A stretch of 64,000 bases of DNA from an uncultured Eubacteriales bacterium (GCA_905205065.1 CAJLCI010000008.1:1-64000), one strand, 5' to 3'; counted from the stretch's first letter, positions 8,473-18,013 are shown. The notes: generated from the letters alone by a model not told the origin. Program-made: numbers and translations.

Positions 8473-9307
8473 GAGAAATCAATTCTTCCATTGTGCCGAA
8501 TCTATATCCGGCATTTTCCCATTCGGTGAGAAGAGTATCAAGTATTTCTGCGTTTGTCGCGGATGTCGGGTGAAGAAGAATGATCATTCCGTTGTGAGTA
8601 TGGTCAAGAATCTTTTTTGTTGCCGCATCCGGATCAGGCTGTTTATTGTTATCCCAGTCTGCATATGCAAAGCTCCAGAAAACGGTTGAATACCCCATGT
8701 CCTGTGCCCATTTAAGATTTTGTTCACTGAATTTGCCTTCAGGCGGACGGTAGCATTTTGTCAGTTCGCAGCCCGTATTTTCCCGGAATATATCTTCAAG
8801 CTTAGTAAGTTCCGCCGAAAATTCATCGAATGACGAACATTTTGTCATATCCTTGTGCTTGCAGGTGTGGTTGCATACTGCGTGGCCGTTGTCGGCCATA
8901 CGTTTTACAAGTTCTGTATTGCGCAATATCAAATTGTCAAGTACAAAAAACGCGCCTTTTGCTCCGTGCGAGTCCAGTGTATCGAGGATTTTCTCGACAT
9001 TTCCGTTTTCATATCCCGCGTCAAAGGTAAGGTATATTACCTTATCGTTTTCATCTGCCGATTTGTCGTAATAAAAAGAATTGTAATTTTCGGTAAATTT
9101 AAGATTTGCATCTAAAAGCGGAGCTGTTCCGGTATTGTTCGGGGTAAAGTACCAGTTATACGGAGTAGTTTCCGTATGAGCTACATTTACGCCGGACGGC
9201 ATCGGACGTTTGCCTGCGGCATATACTCCGGCGGCTCCGGTTATAATAATTGAAAGTGAGACTGCAAAAGCGGAAAATACGATTTTTTTTGCTTTGCTTC
9301 TTATCAA
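8465..9307 (-). CDS. pdaA: PdaA-like delta-lactam-biosynthetic de-N-acetylase
   Basis: 280 residues with an N-terminal signal/anchor (FSAFAVSLSIIITGAAGVYA). Motif 1 is TFDAGYENG rather than TFDDGP, a hallmark of the PdaA subfamily, which deacetylates muramic acid on the way to the muramic delta-lactam of spore cortex. Other CE4 motifs are HTCKHKD, RPPEGKFS and WSFAYADWDNN, with a late LLHPTSATNAEIL. The start is TTG behind GAGGGAAAG. It pairs with a second CE4 enzyme downstream and suits a spore former. The cortex role is from family knowledge. Confidence 0.9.
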   Translation of the reverse strand: MIRSKAKKIVFSAFAVSLSIIITGAAGVYAAGKRPMPSGVNVAHTETTPYNWYFTPNNTGTAPLLDANLKFTENYNSFYYDKSADENDKVIYLTFDAGYENGNVEKILDTLDSHGAKGAFFVLDNLILRNTELVKRMADNGHAVCNHTCKHKDMTKCSSFDEFSAELTKLEDIFRENTGCELTKCYRPPEGKFSEQNLKWAQDMGYSTVFWSFAYADWDNNKQPDPDAATKKILDHTHNGMIILLHPTSATNAEILDTLLTEWENAGYRFGTMEELISHA

Positions 9308-9671
9308 TGGCTTTCCCTCTTTTCATATTTAATTGATGTACATAATTTTAAATGACATCAATTAATATTTTTTACACCAAATTAGTATTTATGAAAGCCA
9401 TAAACTGAGATATATTCCAAGCTGTAATTTTGCAATTAAACTTAAATATAACTATAAGTGAGATTGCCAGACTCTGATATGTTTCAGAAGCATTGTTTAC
9501 TTTATTTTAAATAATTTATTCTTATAGTAATACTTTGTTATCTGATAGGTTAAACCTTTTAAATATAATTAAAATAGTTGTGATATACTATTTTAATTTA
9601 CTCGATGATTATTTTACGGTAATAAAATCATGTATTTGATTTTCTAAAATTATTGAAAAATGGTGACGAAT
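9308..9671. other. AT-rich divergent intergenic region with an inverted repeat
   Basis: No gene is seen. A 9-bp inverted repeat TTAATTGAT / ATCAATTAA (9329-9337 and 9357-9365) lies just upstream of the leftward deacetylases and may be an operator. Ahead of the rightward YitT gene there is TGTGATATACTA (about 9579), an extended -10-like box that also occurs before the gene at 18765. Confidence 0.45.
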
Positions 9672-10538
9672 ATGAATAAACAGATTTTGTCGGTTAATCT
9701 AAAAAAAGCTTTTTATGCAATTATCTACGGTATATGCGCGGGAATCGGTATCAACTGTTTTCTTACACCGAATAAACTATATACCGGAGGAATAACAGGT
9801 CTTTCACAGCTTTTATCCGGAATAACAATGAATCTTTTTGGAAAAGCCGTTCCGACGTGGGCGTGGATTCTTATCTTCAATATTCCGCTTGCAATTGCCG
9901 CTTATATATATCTCGGCAAAAAGTTTACTGTTTTTTCCTTTGTTTCAATCGGCGCATCTTCGCTTGCCATCAGCCTGATTCCGGTATCCGCATTGACAAA
10001 AGATCCTATACTTGCGGCTGTTTTCGGAGGATTGATCATCGGTTTTGGTACCGGACTTTGCTTTCGTGCCGGATTTTCAACCGGAGGTGTTGACTTTATA
10101 ATTTTTTTTATAAGAAAGAGAAACGGTCAAACTGTCGGACATATAAGTCTTATTATGAACGGTTGTATCGCGCTTGCCGTAGGTCTTATTTATGGACTTG
10201 AACCCGCCCTTTACAGTCTTATTGCTATTTTTATAAACAACAAACTTCTTAATACCTTCTATATACAGCAAAATAAAGTAACTATATCAATATTTACAAA
10301 AGAAAGGGAAAAGGTTACAGAAGTTTTGCGAAAAAAAAGTATTCACGGAGTATCCTATTTTGAAAATGTATACGGCGGATACACAGACAGTCCGATTAGT
10401 CTGGTTATGAGCGTAATATCTCAGTATGATCTTTTTCTTCTTCGCGATGCTATATCGGAGGCGGATCCTGATGCCTTTATAAATATTCAGTCTACAACGG
10501 AAGTTATAGGCAGATTCAACAACGAAATTATTAAGTAA
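9672..10538 (+). CDS. YitT family membrane protein (DUF161/DUF2179)
   Basis: 288 residues with five to six N-terminal membrane segments carrying YitT repeats (GINCFLTPNKLYTGGITGLSQ; GFGTGLCFRAGFSTGG). The C-terminal cytoplasmic DUF2179 domain (about 215-288) has KVTISIFTKEREKVTE and GRFNNEIIK. The function of the family is not settled. The start is placed at the ATG five bases after GGTGA; an ATG four codons upstream is possible. It stands alone, facing the dockerin gene tail to tail. Confidence 0.88.
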   Translation: MNKQILSVNLKKAFYAIIYGICAGIGINCFLTPNKLYTGGITGLSQLLSGITMNLFGKAVPTWAWILIFNIPLAIAAYIYLGKKFTVFSFVSIGASSLAISLIPVSALTKDPILAAVFGGLIIGFGTGLCFRAGFSTGGVDFIIFFIRKRNGQTVGHISLIMNGCIALAVGLIYGLEPALYSLIAIFINNKLLNTFYIQQNKVTISIFTKEREKVTEVLRKKSIHGVSYFENVYGGYTDSPISLVMSVISQYDLFLLRDAISEADPDAFINIQSTTEVIGRFNNEIIK

Positions 10539-10560
10539 GCGTCATATCGCGGAAAATGTT

Positions 10561-12654
10561 TCAGAACAGCTGTACATCCTGTCCGGAGATGTATTTCATT
10601 AATCTTATAATATCTTTGCTGTCAATTTTGGTATCGCCGTTTAAATCTCCGCCGATAATATTTGTTTCTCCGTTTGCGATAGATTTCATAAGCCTTATAA
10701 TATCCTTGCTGTTTACCTTTCCGTCGCCGTTCAAATCGCCCGGAATATCTCCGTCAAGCTGTTCGTATATAACCTGACGTCTTTCATCTTCTGTTCTGCA
10801 TAGAATGATAGACTTTATATAGACCGTATCCTCTTCCTCGGAATCGTCGAAAAATTTAAACCTTATATTTGTTAAAGTTCCGTTCCAATACGGCAGTTCA
10901 TTAAGCTTCACGGTCGAGCTTCTATATTTGCTGCCTTGAGGAAGAAGGATGCTTAAGCTTTTATCATTTTCCGGATATTTAATATCTCCGCAGCAAGGAT
11001 AGAGCGTTCCTTTAACAGCCTTTTCGGAGTTGGTTTCCGGATTCTTATAAATTATGACCATATATTTATAATCGTCTGCGGAAAGCAATTCGTATCCGAT
11101 GTCATACCTAATTTCAATATACGGATTGTCGTCAGTTAAAGAGGTTATTATAAGCGCATTTTCCGATGTATCATATTCGGCGCATGTATTATTTGTTTCA
11201 CCGATGTATTTCAGCTGCTCCGGAGAGTTAAAAATTAGAGCTGAAAGTTTTTCGGTCTCATTTTTAACTGGAGGAATAGTTCCTTGCGCTTCCCGTTCTG
11301 GCCCATACGACAATATTGCCGCGCATGTTATATTGTATTCTGAGCCTTTTCCGGGAGTACACTGAAGTTTATAATCATTTCCGTCGAGGATAACCATTGT
11401 GGTCGGACTGCCGGTATTGAGGAGAAGGGCGTTGTATAGTCCAAGCTCTTTACAGAGCGCCGGCATTTGGTTTATTTTAAAGTTTTTGGAGGAGGACTGT
11501 GAAATTACGCTGTCAAGTGTAACCATCATAAGAGAACCTGTCTCGGTATATCCGATAATTGATGCGGCACGTGCTTCCGTTAAATCGTATACAGCTTCTG
11601 TACAGCTTTTTCCGTCAGTTACAAGCGGAAGCTGTCCTCCGATTCCTGTTCTCATATGCCTGACGTACTCTGTATATTTTCCGAGCCTGTCATATGTCTC
11701 AACACTTATTGTTACTTCATCGCCGATAGAATATTCGCTGATCTCGCCTGTCTTAATACTGCCCCGCGCTGTAAGAATAATACGGTTTTCGCACATAACG
11801 GGGTTATCGTCTGTATCGGGAAAAAATATACCGGTTACTTTTCCGGTTATTTCAGATCCGTGCTGAAATTTATAGTCAGAATCAAAGTCTATTACAACTT
11901 CATACGCGTCGTCAAGCGCATAATTGTTCAGACATCCTTTATCAGTATATATTACGATGGTATCTGCCGCAGGAAGCCGGTTTACCGCGTCTGTGGTAAA
12001 GACGGAGGATAAATTTTCATTTCTTACACTCACGTTTACACCCGGCTGAGCAAGAAAGGGAATATAATCGTCGGTAATGCCAAATGTAAACGAGTCGCCT
12101 TCGTACGGAGTTTCATGCTCGGTATATGCTGACGAAATTATTTCACCGTCCGATACGTTAAATCCTCTTGGAAGACATACGGGCATCTTCATATTTTTTT
12201 CATATGCGACCCCGTTATATATAATATCTTTATCTCTTGCATGACAGTATTCCGTCATCCAGCGATCTGCGTTTATCGCGGCAACCGCAGTTTTTTTACC
12301 AGAATTGGCGGCATTGTATTTACTTATAATATCTGTCACAGTGGCCTTTTCACCGGCATATTGCCCGGCCATTTCTAAATCAAGGTACAGATCCCGTTTG
12401 GCAAGATCAAATTCGACGACGCTGAAATCTTTTTCGCCGTATTCTGAATCTCCGGGAAGGGAATAATAGCAATAATTAACTCCGTTATGCAGTTCTGAAA
12501 TTTCCGGGTAAGTTCCCGAAACAGACGTGTGATTAACCGCTTCAGCATCTTCCGCCGCACCGCTGTCAATAACCGTGCAGGACAAAGCTGACGATAATGC
12601 GGCGGCAGAGGCGGCAAACAGCAACGCAAGTCTTTTTGAAGCCTTTATTTTCAT
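10561..12654 (-). CDS. Secreted phosphodiester glycosidase-like (NAGPA) protein with type I dockerin
   Basis: 697 residues. A signal peptide (about 1-34) is followed by a NAGPA/phosphodiester-glycosidase domain (about 60-455) with AAINADRWM, GIGGQLPLVTDGK, RAASIIGYTETGSLMMVTLD and NTGSPTTMVILD. A beta-rich, possibly carbohydrate-binding region (about 470-625) follows. The C-terminus is a type I dockerin: two EF-hand-like repeats, GDLNGDGKVNSKDIIRLMK and GDLNGDTKIDSKDIIRLMK. Dockerins dock enzymes onto cohesin scaffolds outside the cell. NAGPA domains hydrolyse sugar-phosphodiesters or trim exopolysaccharide. No cohesin gene is in the window. The start follows AAAGGAG. Confidence 0.87.
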   Translation of the reverse strand: MKIKASKRLALLFAASAAALSSALSCTVIDSGAAEDAEAVNHTSVSGTYPEISELHNGVNYCYYSLPGDSEYGEKDFSVVEFDLAKRDLYLDLEMAGQYAGEKATVTDIISKYNAANSGKKTAVAAINADRWMTEYCHARDKDIIYNGVAYEKNMKMPVCLPRGFNVSDGEIISSAYTEHETPYEGDSFTFGITDDYIPFLAQPGVNVSVRNENLSSVFTTDAVNRLPAADTIVIYTDKGCLNNYALDDAYEVVIDFDSDYKFQHGSEITGKVTGIFFPDTDDNPVMCENRIILTARGSIKTGEISEYSIGDEVTISVETYDRLGKYTEYVRHMRTGIGGQLPLVTDGKSCTEAVYDLTEARAASIIGYTETGSLMMVTLDSVISQSSSKNFKINQMPALCKELGLYNALLLNTGSPTTMVILDGNDYKLQCTPGKGSEYNITCAAILSYGPEREAQGTIPPVKNETEKLSALIFNSPEQLKYIGETNNTCAEYDTSENALIITSLTDDNPYIEIRYDIGYELLSADDYKYMVIIYKNPETNSEKAVKGTLYPCCGDIKYPENDKSLSILLPQGSKYRSSTVKLNELPYWNGTLTNIRFKFFDDSEEEDTVYIKSIILCRTEDERRQVIYEQLDGDIPGDLNGDGKVNSKDIIRLMKSIANGETNIIGGDLNGDTKIDSKDIIRLMKYISGQDVQLF

Positions 12655-12703
12655 ACCTTGGTATTCTCCTTTCGGGCAGGTGCCGAATGAATTGCATCTT
12701 TTT

Positions 12704-13042
12704 TCAGCACATTTTTTCCGACATTTTTGTTCCTCCGAGAATATGAAAGTGGAGATGCTTTACACTTTGGCATGCGTCGTCACCGCAGTTTGTTATCACA
12801 CGGTAACCGTTTGTAATTCCAGCTTTTATTGCAAGCTCCGGAATTTTTTCAAAAATATATGCGGCAATCCGGCTGTTGTCTGAGCTGATCTCGTCGACAC
12901 ATGCAATGTGAGTTTTAGGAATTACTAAAATATGTACGGGGGCCTGCGGATTAATATCATAAAATGCATAGATATTATCGTCCTCATATAGTTTTTTTGA
13001 CGGTATATTTCCCTTGATAATTTCACAAAAAATGCAGTCCAT
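12704..13042 (-). CDS. HIT family nucleotide hydrolase (HinT-like)
   Basis: 112 residues. The N-terminal zinc-type motif CIFCEIIKGNIPSKK and the C-terminal histidine triad HLHFHILGG (His-x-His-x-His) define a HIT-superfamily purine nucleoside phosphoramidase of the Hint branch. The length matches the family. A consensus promoter lies directly upstream on the minus strand, so it is transcribed on its own or with the gene to the left. Confidence 0.95.
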   Translation of the reverse strand: MDCIFCEIIKGNIPSKKLYEDDNIYAFYDINPQAPVHILVIPKTHIACVDEISSDNSRIAAYIFEKIPELAIKAGITNGYRVITNCGDDACQSVKHLHFHILGGTKMSEKMC

Positions 13043-13089
13043 ATTCTTTATCTTTTCCTTTTCGTTTTTTTATTTAAATATCAATAACA

Positions 13090-13118
13090 ATTATAGCACT
13101 TCTGTGTCATAATTTCAA
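13090..13118 (-). promoter_or_regulatory. Promoter of the HIT gene
   Basis: On the minus strand TTGAAA (13113-13118), 17 bases, TATAAT (13090-13095), about 50 bp ahead of the HIT start codon. Confidence 0.75.
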
Positions 13119-13160
13119 GACCGGACGCGGTGAAAAATAACTGTAAAAAGAAAGTTTGTA

Positions 13161-13189
13161 TTGACAACGGCAAATGGCAGATGTATAAT
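13161..13189 (+). promoter_or_regulatory. Promoter of the DUF1858-trmK operon
   Basis: Perfect TTGACA (13161-13166), 17-base spacer, TATAAT (13184-13189). It leads into a leader of about 115 nt ahead of the DUF1858 gene and probably drives the rightward housekeeping run. Confidence 0.85.
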
Positions 13190-13310
13190 ATATTAGTAGA
13201 ATTATACAGTCCGTTATATATGATTAGCTTCGCAGCTGCAGGCAATAATAATAACGGCGGGTATTTTCCGGAGATCTTAAGATTTTCGGAAAGGAAAGGA
13301 ATGATTTTAA

Positions 13311-13511
13311 ATGAAAGTAACTAAGGAAACTACAATAGGCGATATACTTGATTATAATGCAGATACTGCAGAATTCTTTTTGGAGATGGGTATGCATTGC
13401 CTCGGATGCCCGGCGTCACGTGGTGAATCTATAGAAGCGGCGTGCGAAGTTCACGGAACCGACGCTGATGCTCTGGTAAATAAGATAAACGACTTTCTTG
13501 CAGACAAATAA
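13311..13511 (+). CDS. DUF1858 small redox-disulfide protein
   Basis: 66 residues. This is the DUF1858 / hybrid-cluster-protein-associated redox disulfide domain: TIGDILDYNADTAEFFLEMGMHCLGCPASRGESIEAAC. It has a Cys-x-x-Cys (about residues 30-33) and a further Cys. Members are thought to be small redox proteins in anaerobes. The start ATG follows repeated GGAAAGG sequences. Its stop is immediately followed by the GTG of trmK, so the two are tightly coupled, although no functional link is obvious. Confidence 0.9.
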   Translation: MKVTKETTIGDILDYNADTAEFFLEMGMHCLGCPASRGESIEAACEVHGTDADALVNKINDFLADK

Positions 13512-14222
13512 GTGAGTGTCCGTAGGATTAAGCTCAGTAAAAGGCTTTTATGCGCCGCAGAGCTGACGGGCTGTGCTGAAGTGATTGCGGATGTTGGAAC
13601 AGATCATGCGTATCTGCCTATTTATATGCTTGCGGAGGGAAAGGCTGAGAGGGCTGTCGCAACGGATATCAATATGGGACCGCTTGAGAGGGCAAAGGCA
13701 AACGCGAGGCTTTATAACGTCGTTGACAGACTGACTTTGCTTCGTACTGACGGCTTGCGCGGCGTCGAGCGTTATTCGCCCGACGTCGTCGTTATAGCCG
13801 GAATGGGCGGTGAGCTGTCGGCTTCTATAATTGAAAAAGCTGATTTTTTGAGAAAATATCACCAAAGAATTGTCTGTCAGCCGATGACACATTCCGAGCT
13901 GCTTCGGGCTGCGCTCTGCCGTCTCGGGTTTGTGATATATGATGAAAGAACGGTATATGACGGTAAGCTGTATCAGCTTTTTGCAGCTGAGTATACCGGC
14001 GAAAATGAGAACTATTCGAACGGCGAGCTGCTTGTCGGTAGGATTTCGGATAAAGATGATCCGCTTACTGCTGAATATATATTGTCTGTCATACGCAGAC
14101 TTAAAAAAGAATATAACGGAATTCTTAGCTCTGATTCTGAATTTAAAAACAAAGATAATTCAGACTTGCAAAAGCTTTATAATACAATTGAAGAACTTTG
14201 CTCAATGGCAAAAAGGGAATGA
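13512..14222 (+). CDS. trmK: tRNA (adenine-22-N1)-methyltransferase
   Basis: 236 residues. The N-terminal Rossmann methyltransferase has the SAM motif ADVGTDHAYLPIYML, then AVATDINMGPLERAKANA, VVVIAGMGGELSA and QPMTHSELLRAAL, which together define TrmK (YqfN). It methylates N1 of A22 in tRNA. The start is GTG abutting the previous stop codon. In Firmicutes trmK is commonly followed by the Nif3-like gene, as here. Confidence 0.95.
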   Translation: MSVRRIKLSKRLLCAAELTGCAEVIADVGTDHAYLPIYMLAEGKAERAVATDINMGPLERAKANARLYNVVDRLTLLRTDGLRGVERYSPDVVVIAGMGGELSASIIEKADFLRKYHQRIVCQPMTHSELLRAALCRLGFVIYDERTVYDGKLYQLFAAEYTGENENYSNGELLVGRISDKDDPLTAEYILSVIRRLKKEYNGILSSDSEFKNKDNSDLQKLYNTIEELCSMAKRE

Positions 14223-14315
14223 TTCCGTAAAAAACTCCATAATAGCTTCATAACAGACTTGATAATATACTCTATAATATTTTCCATAATAAATTCATAA
14301 TAAAGGGTTTTGAAT

Positions 14316-15074
14316 ATGATCACTGTAAAGGAACTTTATGACAGACTCGATGCTGTGATACCTAAAGAGCTGTCATGCGAATGGGACAATGATGGACTAA
14401 TGCTTTCGCCGAATACCGGAGCTGAGGTCAGACGCGCTGTGGTTGCGCTTGATGTTACCGACGATACGGTTTCATTCGCGAGGAAAGTTGGCGCAGAGCT
14501 TATTGTTACACATCATCCGCTTATATTCAAACCGCTGAAACAGCTTGTTTCTGATAAGCTTGTTGTGCTGATAAAATCCGGAATATCAGTTTTTTCATTT
14601 CACACAAGACTGGATGCCCTTGATACGGGAGTGAACAGTGCCCTTGCCGCAAGTCTTTTGTTGGAAAATGTCAGGCCGTTTGACTGTGAATTGGGGCTTA
14701 TAGGTGAAGCGCATCTCGATATGACAGTAAATGAGTATGCTGATTTCGTTTGCCGCTCGCTTGGCGCTGATTCTGTCAGATATATTCCGTCGGATAAACA
14801 TGTAAAAAAGGTTGCTGTTATCGGCGGCGCAGGCAAGGATTATATCTTTGATGCGATTAAGTCGGGCGCCGATGTATTTATAACCGGTGAAGCCGGGTAT
14901 CATGGAATGTGTGATGCTGCCGACTGCGGCATGTATGTAATAGAGGCTGGACACTATGAGACCGAAAATCCGGTATGTGGAACGCTGAAAAAATTAATAG
15001 AACAAGTCTGCCCTGAGATTGACGTGACATTGTTCAATTCGGGAAGAATCTGCACACATCACTGTATCAAATGA
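14316..15074 (+). CDS. Nif3-like dinuclear-metal protein (YqfO family)
   Basis: 252 residues; the start is the ATG eight bases after AAAGGG, two codons inside a longer frame opening with TTG. Motifs: ITVKELYDRLDAVIP, CEWDNDGLML, VTHHPLIFKPLK (metal His pair), SFHTRLDA and the late GEAGYHGMCDAADCG ... EAGHYETE. The central PII-like insert of longer YqfO proteins is absent. Members are hexameric and bind two metals, with unsettled substrate (GTP cyclohydrolase I type 2 in some annotations). It lies between trmK and pyk. Confidence 0.93.
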   Translation: MITVKELYDRLDAVIPKELSCEWDNDGLMLSPNTGAEVRRAVVALDVTDDTVSFARKVGAELIVTHHPLIFKPLKQLVSDKLVVLIKSGISVFSFHTRLDALDTGVNSALAASLLLENVRPFDCELGLIGEAHLDMTVNEYADFVCRSLGADSVRYIPSDKHVKKVAVIGGAGKDYIFDAIKSGADVFITGEAGYHGMCDAADCGMYVIEAGHYETENPVCGTLKKLIEQVCPEIDVTLFNSGRICTHHCIK

Positions 15075-15107
15075 GCTGTACGCCTGTGGGGGGAGGGAAC
15101 CATACAT

Positions 15108-16859
15108 ATGCGTAAAACAAAAATAATCTGTACACTCGGACCGTCCTCAAACAATGAGGAAGTTATAAAAAATATGATACTCGCGGGAATGAACGTTGCA
15201 AGATTGAATTTTTCCCACGGGGATTATGAAAGTCATAAGAAAACCGCGGATATTGTGAAAAAGCTTCGGACAGAGCTTCATTCACATACTGCGCTTCTGC
15301 TTGATACAAAAGGCCCGGAGATACGGCTGAAAAAATTTAAGGATAAAAAGGTTACCCTCAAAAAAGGCCAGAAATTTACTCTTATGCTCGGAACCGACGA
15401 GCCGGGAAGCGAACTTGGAGTTGCAATCACTTATGATAATCTTTATAAGGATGTAAAACCGGGCAATACCATTCTTGTCGATGACGGACTTATCGCTCTT
15501 AAAGTTCAGTCATGTGATGCAAGCGGAATTGAATGTATTGTTGAAAATGGCGGGCAGGTTTCCGACAATAAAGGCGTTAATATTCCCGGCGTAAAGCTAT
15601 CGATGCCGTTTATCAGCCCAAAAGATGCGGAGGATATTGCTTTCGGTGTCCGTGAAGACTTTGATTTTATCGCGGCTTCATTTACTCAGTCTGCCGAAGA
15701 TATCCATCTTATTCATGATGAGCTTGAAAAAAATAATTGCCGGAATATCAGAGTAATTGCAAAAATTGAGAACGCCGCAGGAGTTGAAAATATAGATGAA
15801 ATACTTGCCGCGGCTGACGGAATTATGGTTGCACGAGGCGATATGGGCGCTGAAATTGCTATGGAGGAAATACCGATTATTCAAAAGAGGCTTATTTCTA
15901 AAGGCTACAACGACGGCAAGCAAGTAATAACGGCTACTCAGATGCTTGAAAGTATGACAAGACAACCGAGGCCTACCAGAGCAGAAATTACTGATGTAGC
16001 AAACGCAATTTACGACGGAACGAGTGCGATCATGTTGTCGGGAGAAACCGCAAGCGGTCTCTATCCTGTTGAGGCTGTAAAAACAATGGCAAGAATCGCA
16101 ATCAGAACCGAACGTGATATTGATTATGCTCAAAAATTTTCCCGTATACGGGTAAACGGATTTTCGGATGTTACAAGCGCGATTTCTCATGCGACATGTA
16201 CAACCGCAAACGATCTTAATGCGGCCGCGATAATCACAGTTACTAAGTCGGGGCGGACGGCTCGAATGCTCAGCCGTTTTCGACCTGCGACTACCATTAT
16301 CGGCTGTTCGCCCGATCCTAAAACTTGTCGGCACATGAATTTGTCATGGGGAATAACGCCCCTGTTGATAGAAGAAAAAACAAGCACGGACGAGCTTCTC
16401 GAACATACGATAAGCGTAACAACCAAAAACGGTCTTGTCAATCATGGCGATGTCGTTGTCATCACCGCAGGAATACCACTCGGTGTGTCAGGGACAACAA
16501 ATATGATGAAGGTACAGATTGTAGGTAACGTTTTGGTAGGAGGAACCGGAATCGGCGAAAAATCAGTATGCGGAAATCTTTGCGTCTGTGATAATGAGGA
16601 GGAAGCTCTTAAAAAATTCAGGGCGGGAGATATACTTGTTATTCCTTTTGCTTCACAAAAGCTTATTGAGGTACTGAAAACGGCAAGCGCGATTGTGTGC
16701 GAGCGTTTTGGCAGGGATTCCTATGCTGCGGTTGCCGGTCAGCTGCTTGGCTGTCCTGTTATTGTGGGAGCAGTTGGGGCGACAAAAATTCTTCATTCCG
16801 GAACTGTCGTTACAGTGGACGCTAAAAACGGCGTCGTTTACAGCGGAGATAACACCTGA
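15108..16859 (+). CDS. pyk: Pyruvate kinase with C-terminal PEP-utiliser-like domain
   Basis: 583 residues. It converts PEP plus ADP to pyruvate plus ATP. The N-terminus is KTKIICTLGPSS ... MNVARLNFSHGD; the active-site region is IRVIAKIENAAG and MVARGDMGAEI with a following TQMLESM. The allosteric C-domain is at about 350-470. A swivelling PEP-utiliser domain (about 485-583) with GDILVIPFA and GCPVIVGAVGATKIL is fused at the end, as in Bacillus-type enzymes. The ATG follows a strong GGGGGGAGGG. Confidence 0.97.
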   Translation: MRKTKIICTLGPSSNNEEVIKNMILAGMNVARLNFSHGDYESHKKTADIVKKLRTELHSHTALLLDTKGPEIRLKKFKDKKVTLKKGQKFTLMLGTDEPGSELGVAITYDNLYKDVKPGNTILVDDGLIALKVQSCDASGIECIVENGGQVSDNKGVNIPGVKLSMPFISPKDAEDIAFGVREDFDFIAASFTQSAEDIHLIHDELEKNNCRNIRVIAKIENAAGVENIDEILAAADGIMVARGDMGAEIAMEEIPIIQKRLISKGYNDGKQVITATQMLESMTRQPRPTRAEITDVANAIYDGTSAIMLSGETASGLYPVEAVKTMARIAIRTERDIDYAQKFSRIRVNGFSDVTSAISHATCTTANDLNAAAIITVTKSGRTARMLSRFRPATTIIGCSPDPKTCRHMNLSWGITPLLIEEKTSTDELLEHTISVTTKNGLVNHGDVVVITAGIPLGVSGTTNMMKVQIVGNVLVGGTGIGEKSVCGNLCVCDNEEEALKKFRAGDILVIPFASQKLIEVLKTASAIVCERFGRDSYAAVAGQLLGCPVIVGAVGATKILHSGTVVTVDAKNGVVYSGDNT

Positions 16860-16894
16860 TTCTGCAATAAATATTATTCGGAGGACAATATAAA

Positions 16895-18013
16895 TTGATC
16901 ATACAGTTAGACGAGGCAAAGAGAACGCTTCTTGAAATGAGAGAGAAAATTAATGATCTCGGATCAGCTCTTCAAATAGATGAGCTTAAGAAAAGTGTCT
17001 CTGAACTTGAAAAAATGACCGCGGCTGAAAACTTTTGGAATGATGTCGGGAATTCGGGCAGAATTCTCAAGGATATAAAAATAAAAAAAGATAAAATCGA
17101 TAAGTATGAACAGTTGAAAAACCGTCTCGAAGACACAATTGTTCTTGTCGAAATGGGAATTGAGGAAGACGACGAGAGTGTAACCGAGGAGGCTCTTTCC
17201 GAGGTAAAAGAAATTGTTGATGAGGAAAGTCGGCAGAGAATAGAGGTACTTCTTTCCGGAGAATATGATCAGAATAATGCCATTCTTTCCTTTCATCCCG
17301 GAGCTGGCGGAACAGAAGCTCAGGACTGGGCTCAGATGCTTTACAGAATGTATGTACGCTGGGGAGAACGTCACAATTATAATGTTAAGCTTATTGATTG
17401 GCTCGACGGAGATGAAGCGGGAATTAAAAGTGCGACAATTTTAGTTGAGGGAACAAATGCATACGGCTATCTGAAGAGCGAAAACGGTGTTCACCGTCTT
17501 GTACGAGTATCTCCGTTTGATGCATCCGGACGTCGTCATACTTCTTTCGCTTCGGTAGAGGTTATGCCTGAATTTAATGATGAAGACGGAAAAATTGAAC
17601 TCCGTGACGAAGATCTTGAAATTACTGCTCACCGCTCAAGCGGTGCGGGGGGACAGCATATAAATAAGACTGATTCAGCAATACGTATAGTGCATATACC
17701 GACCGGAATTGTGGTTGGGTGTCAGACAGAAAGAAGTCAGCTGCAAAACAAGGAAACCGCTCTTAAAATGCTGAAATCAAAGCTTATGGAGATAAAAGAA
17801 CGCGAAAAACTTGATAAAATCGAAGATATTCAGGGCAATAAAACCAATATCGAATGGGGCGCGCAAATTCGTTCTTATGTGTTTATGCCGTATACACTGG
17901 CCAAGGATAACAGAACCGGATTTGAAGATGGTAATATATCTGCTGTAATGGATGGTGATATCGACGGATTTATCAATGCATATCTTAAATATAACGCGGC
18001 TAAAAATCAGTAA
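16895..18013 (+). CDS. prfB: Peptide chain release factor 2
   Basis: 372 residues. It recognises UGA and UAA stop codons. The SPF tripeptide (LVRVSPFDASGRRHTSF) sets it apart from RF1, and the catalytic GGQ loop is HRSSGAGGQHINKTDSA. The frame is continuous from a TTG start behind CGGAGGA, so the programmed +1 frameshift that controls prfB in many bacteria is not used here. It sits 35 bp after pyk on the same strand. Confidence 0.97.
   Translation: MIIQLDEAKRTLLEMREKINDLGSALQIDELKKSVSELEKMTAAENFWNDVGNSGRILKDIKIKKDKIDKYEQLKNRLEDTIVLVEMGIEEDDESVTEEALSEVKEIVDEESRQRIEVLLSGEYDQNNAILSFHPGAGGTEAQDWAQMLYRMYVRWGERHNYNVKLIDWLDGDEAGIKSATILVEGTNAYGYLKSENGVHRLVRVSPFDASGRRHTSFASVEVMPEFNDEDGKIELRDEDLEITAHRSSGAGGQHINKTDSAIRIVHIPTGIVVGCQTERSQLQNKETALKMLKSKLMEIKEREKLDKIEDIQGNKTNIEWGAQIRSYVFMPYTLAKDNRTGFEDGNISAVMDGDIDGFINAYLKYNAAKNQ

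Noticed and set aside
13130..13324. 64-residue frame upstream of DUF1858
   Set aside because: It covers the consensus promoter TTGACA-17-TATAAT and the leader; GTG start without ribosome-binding site.
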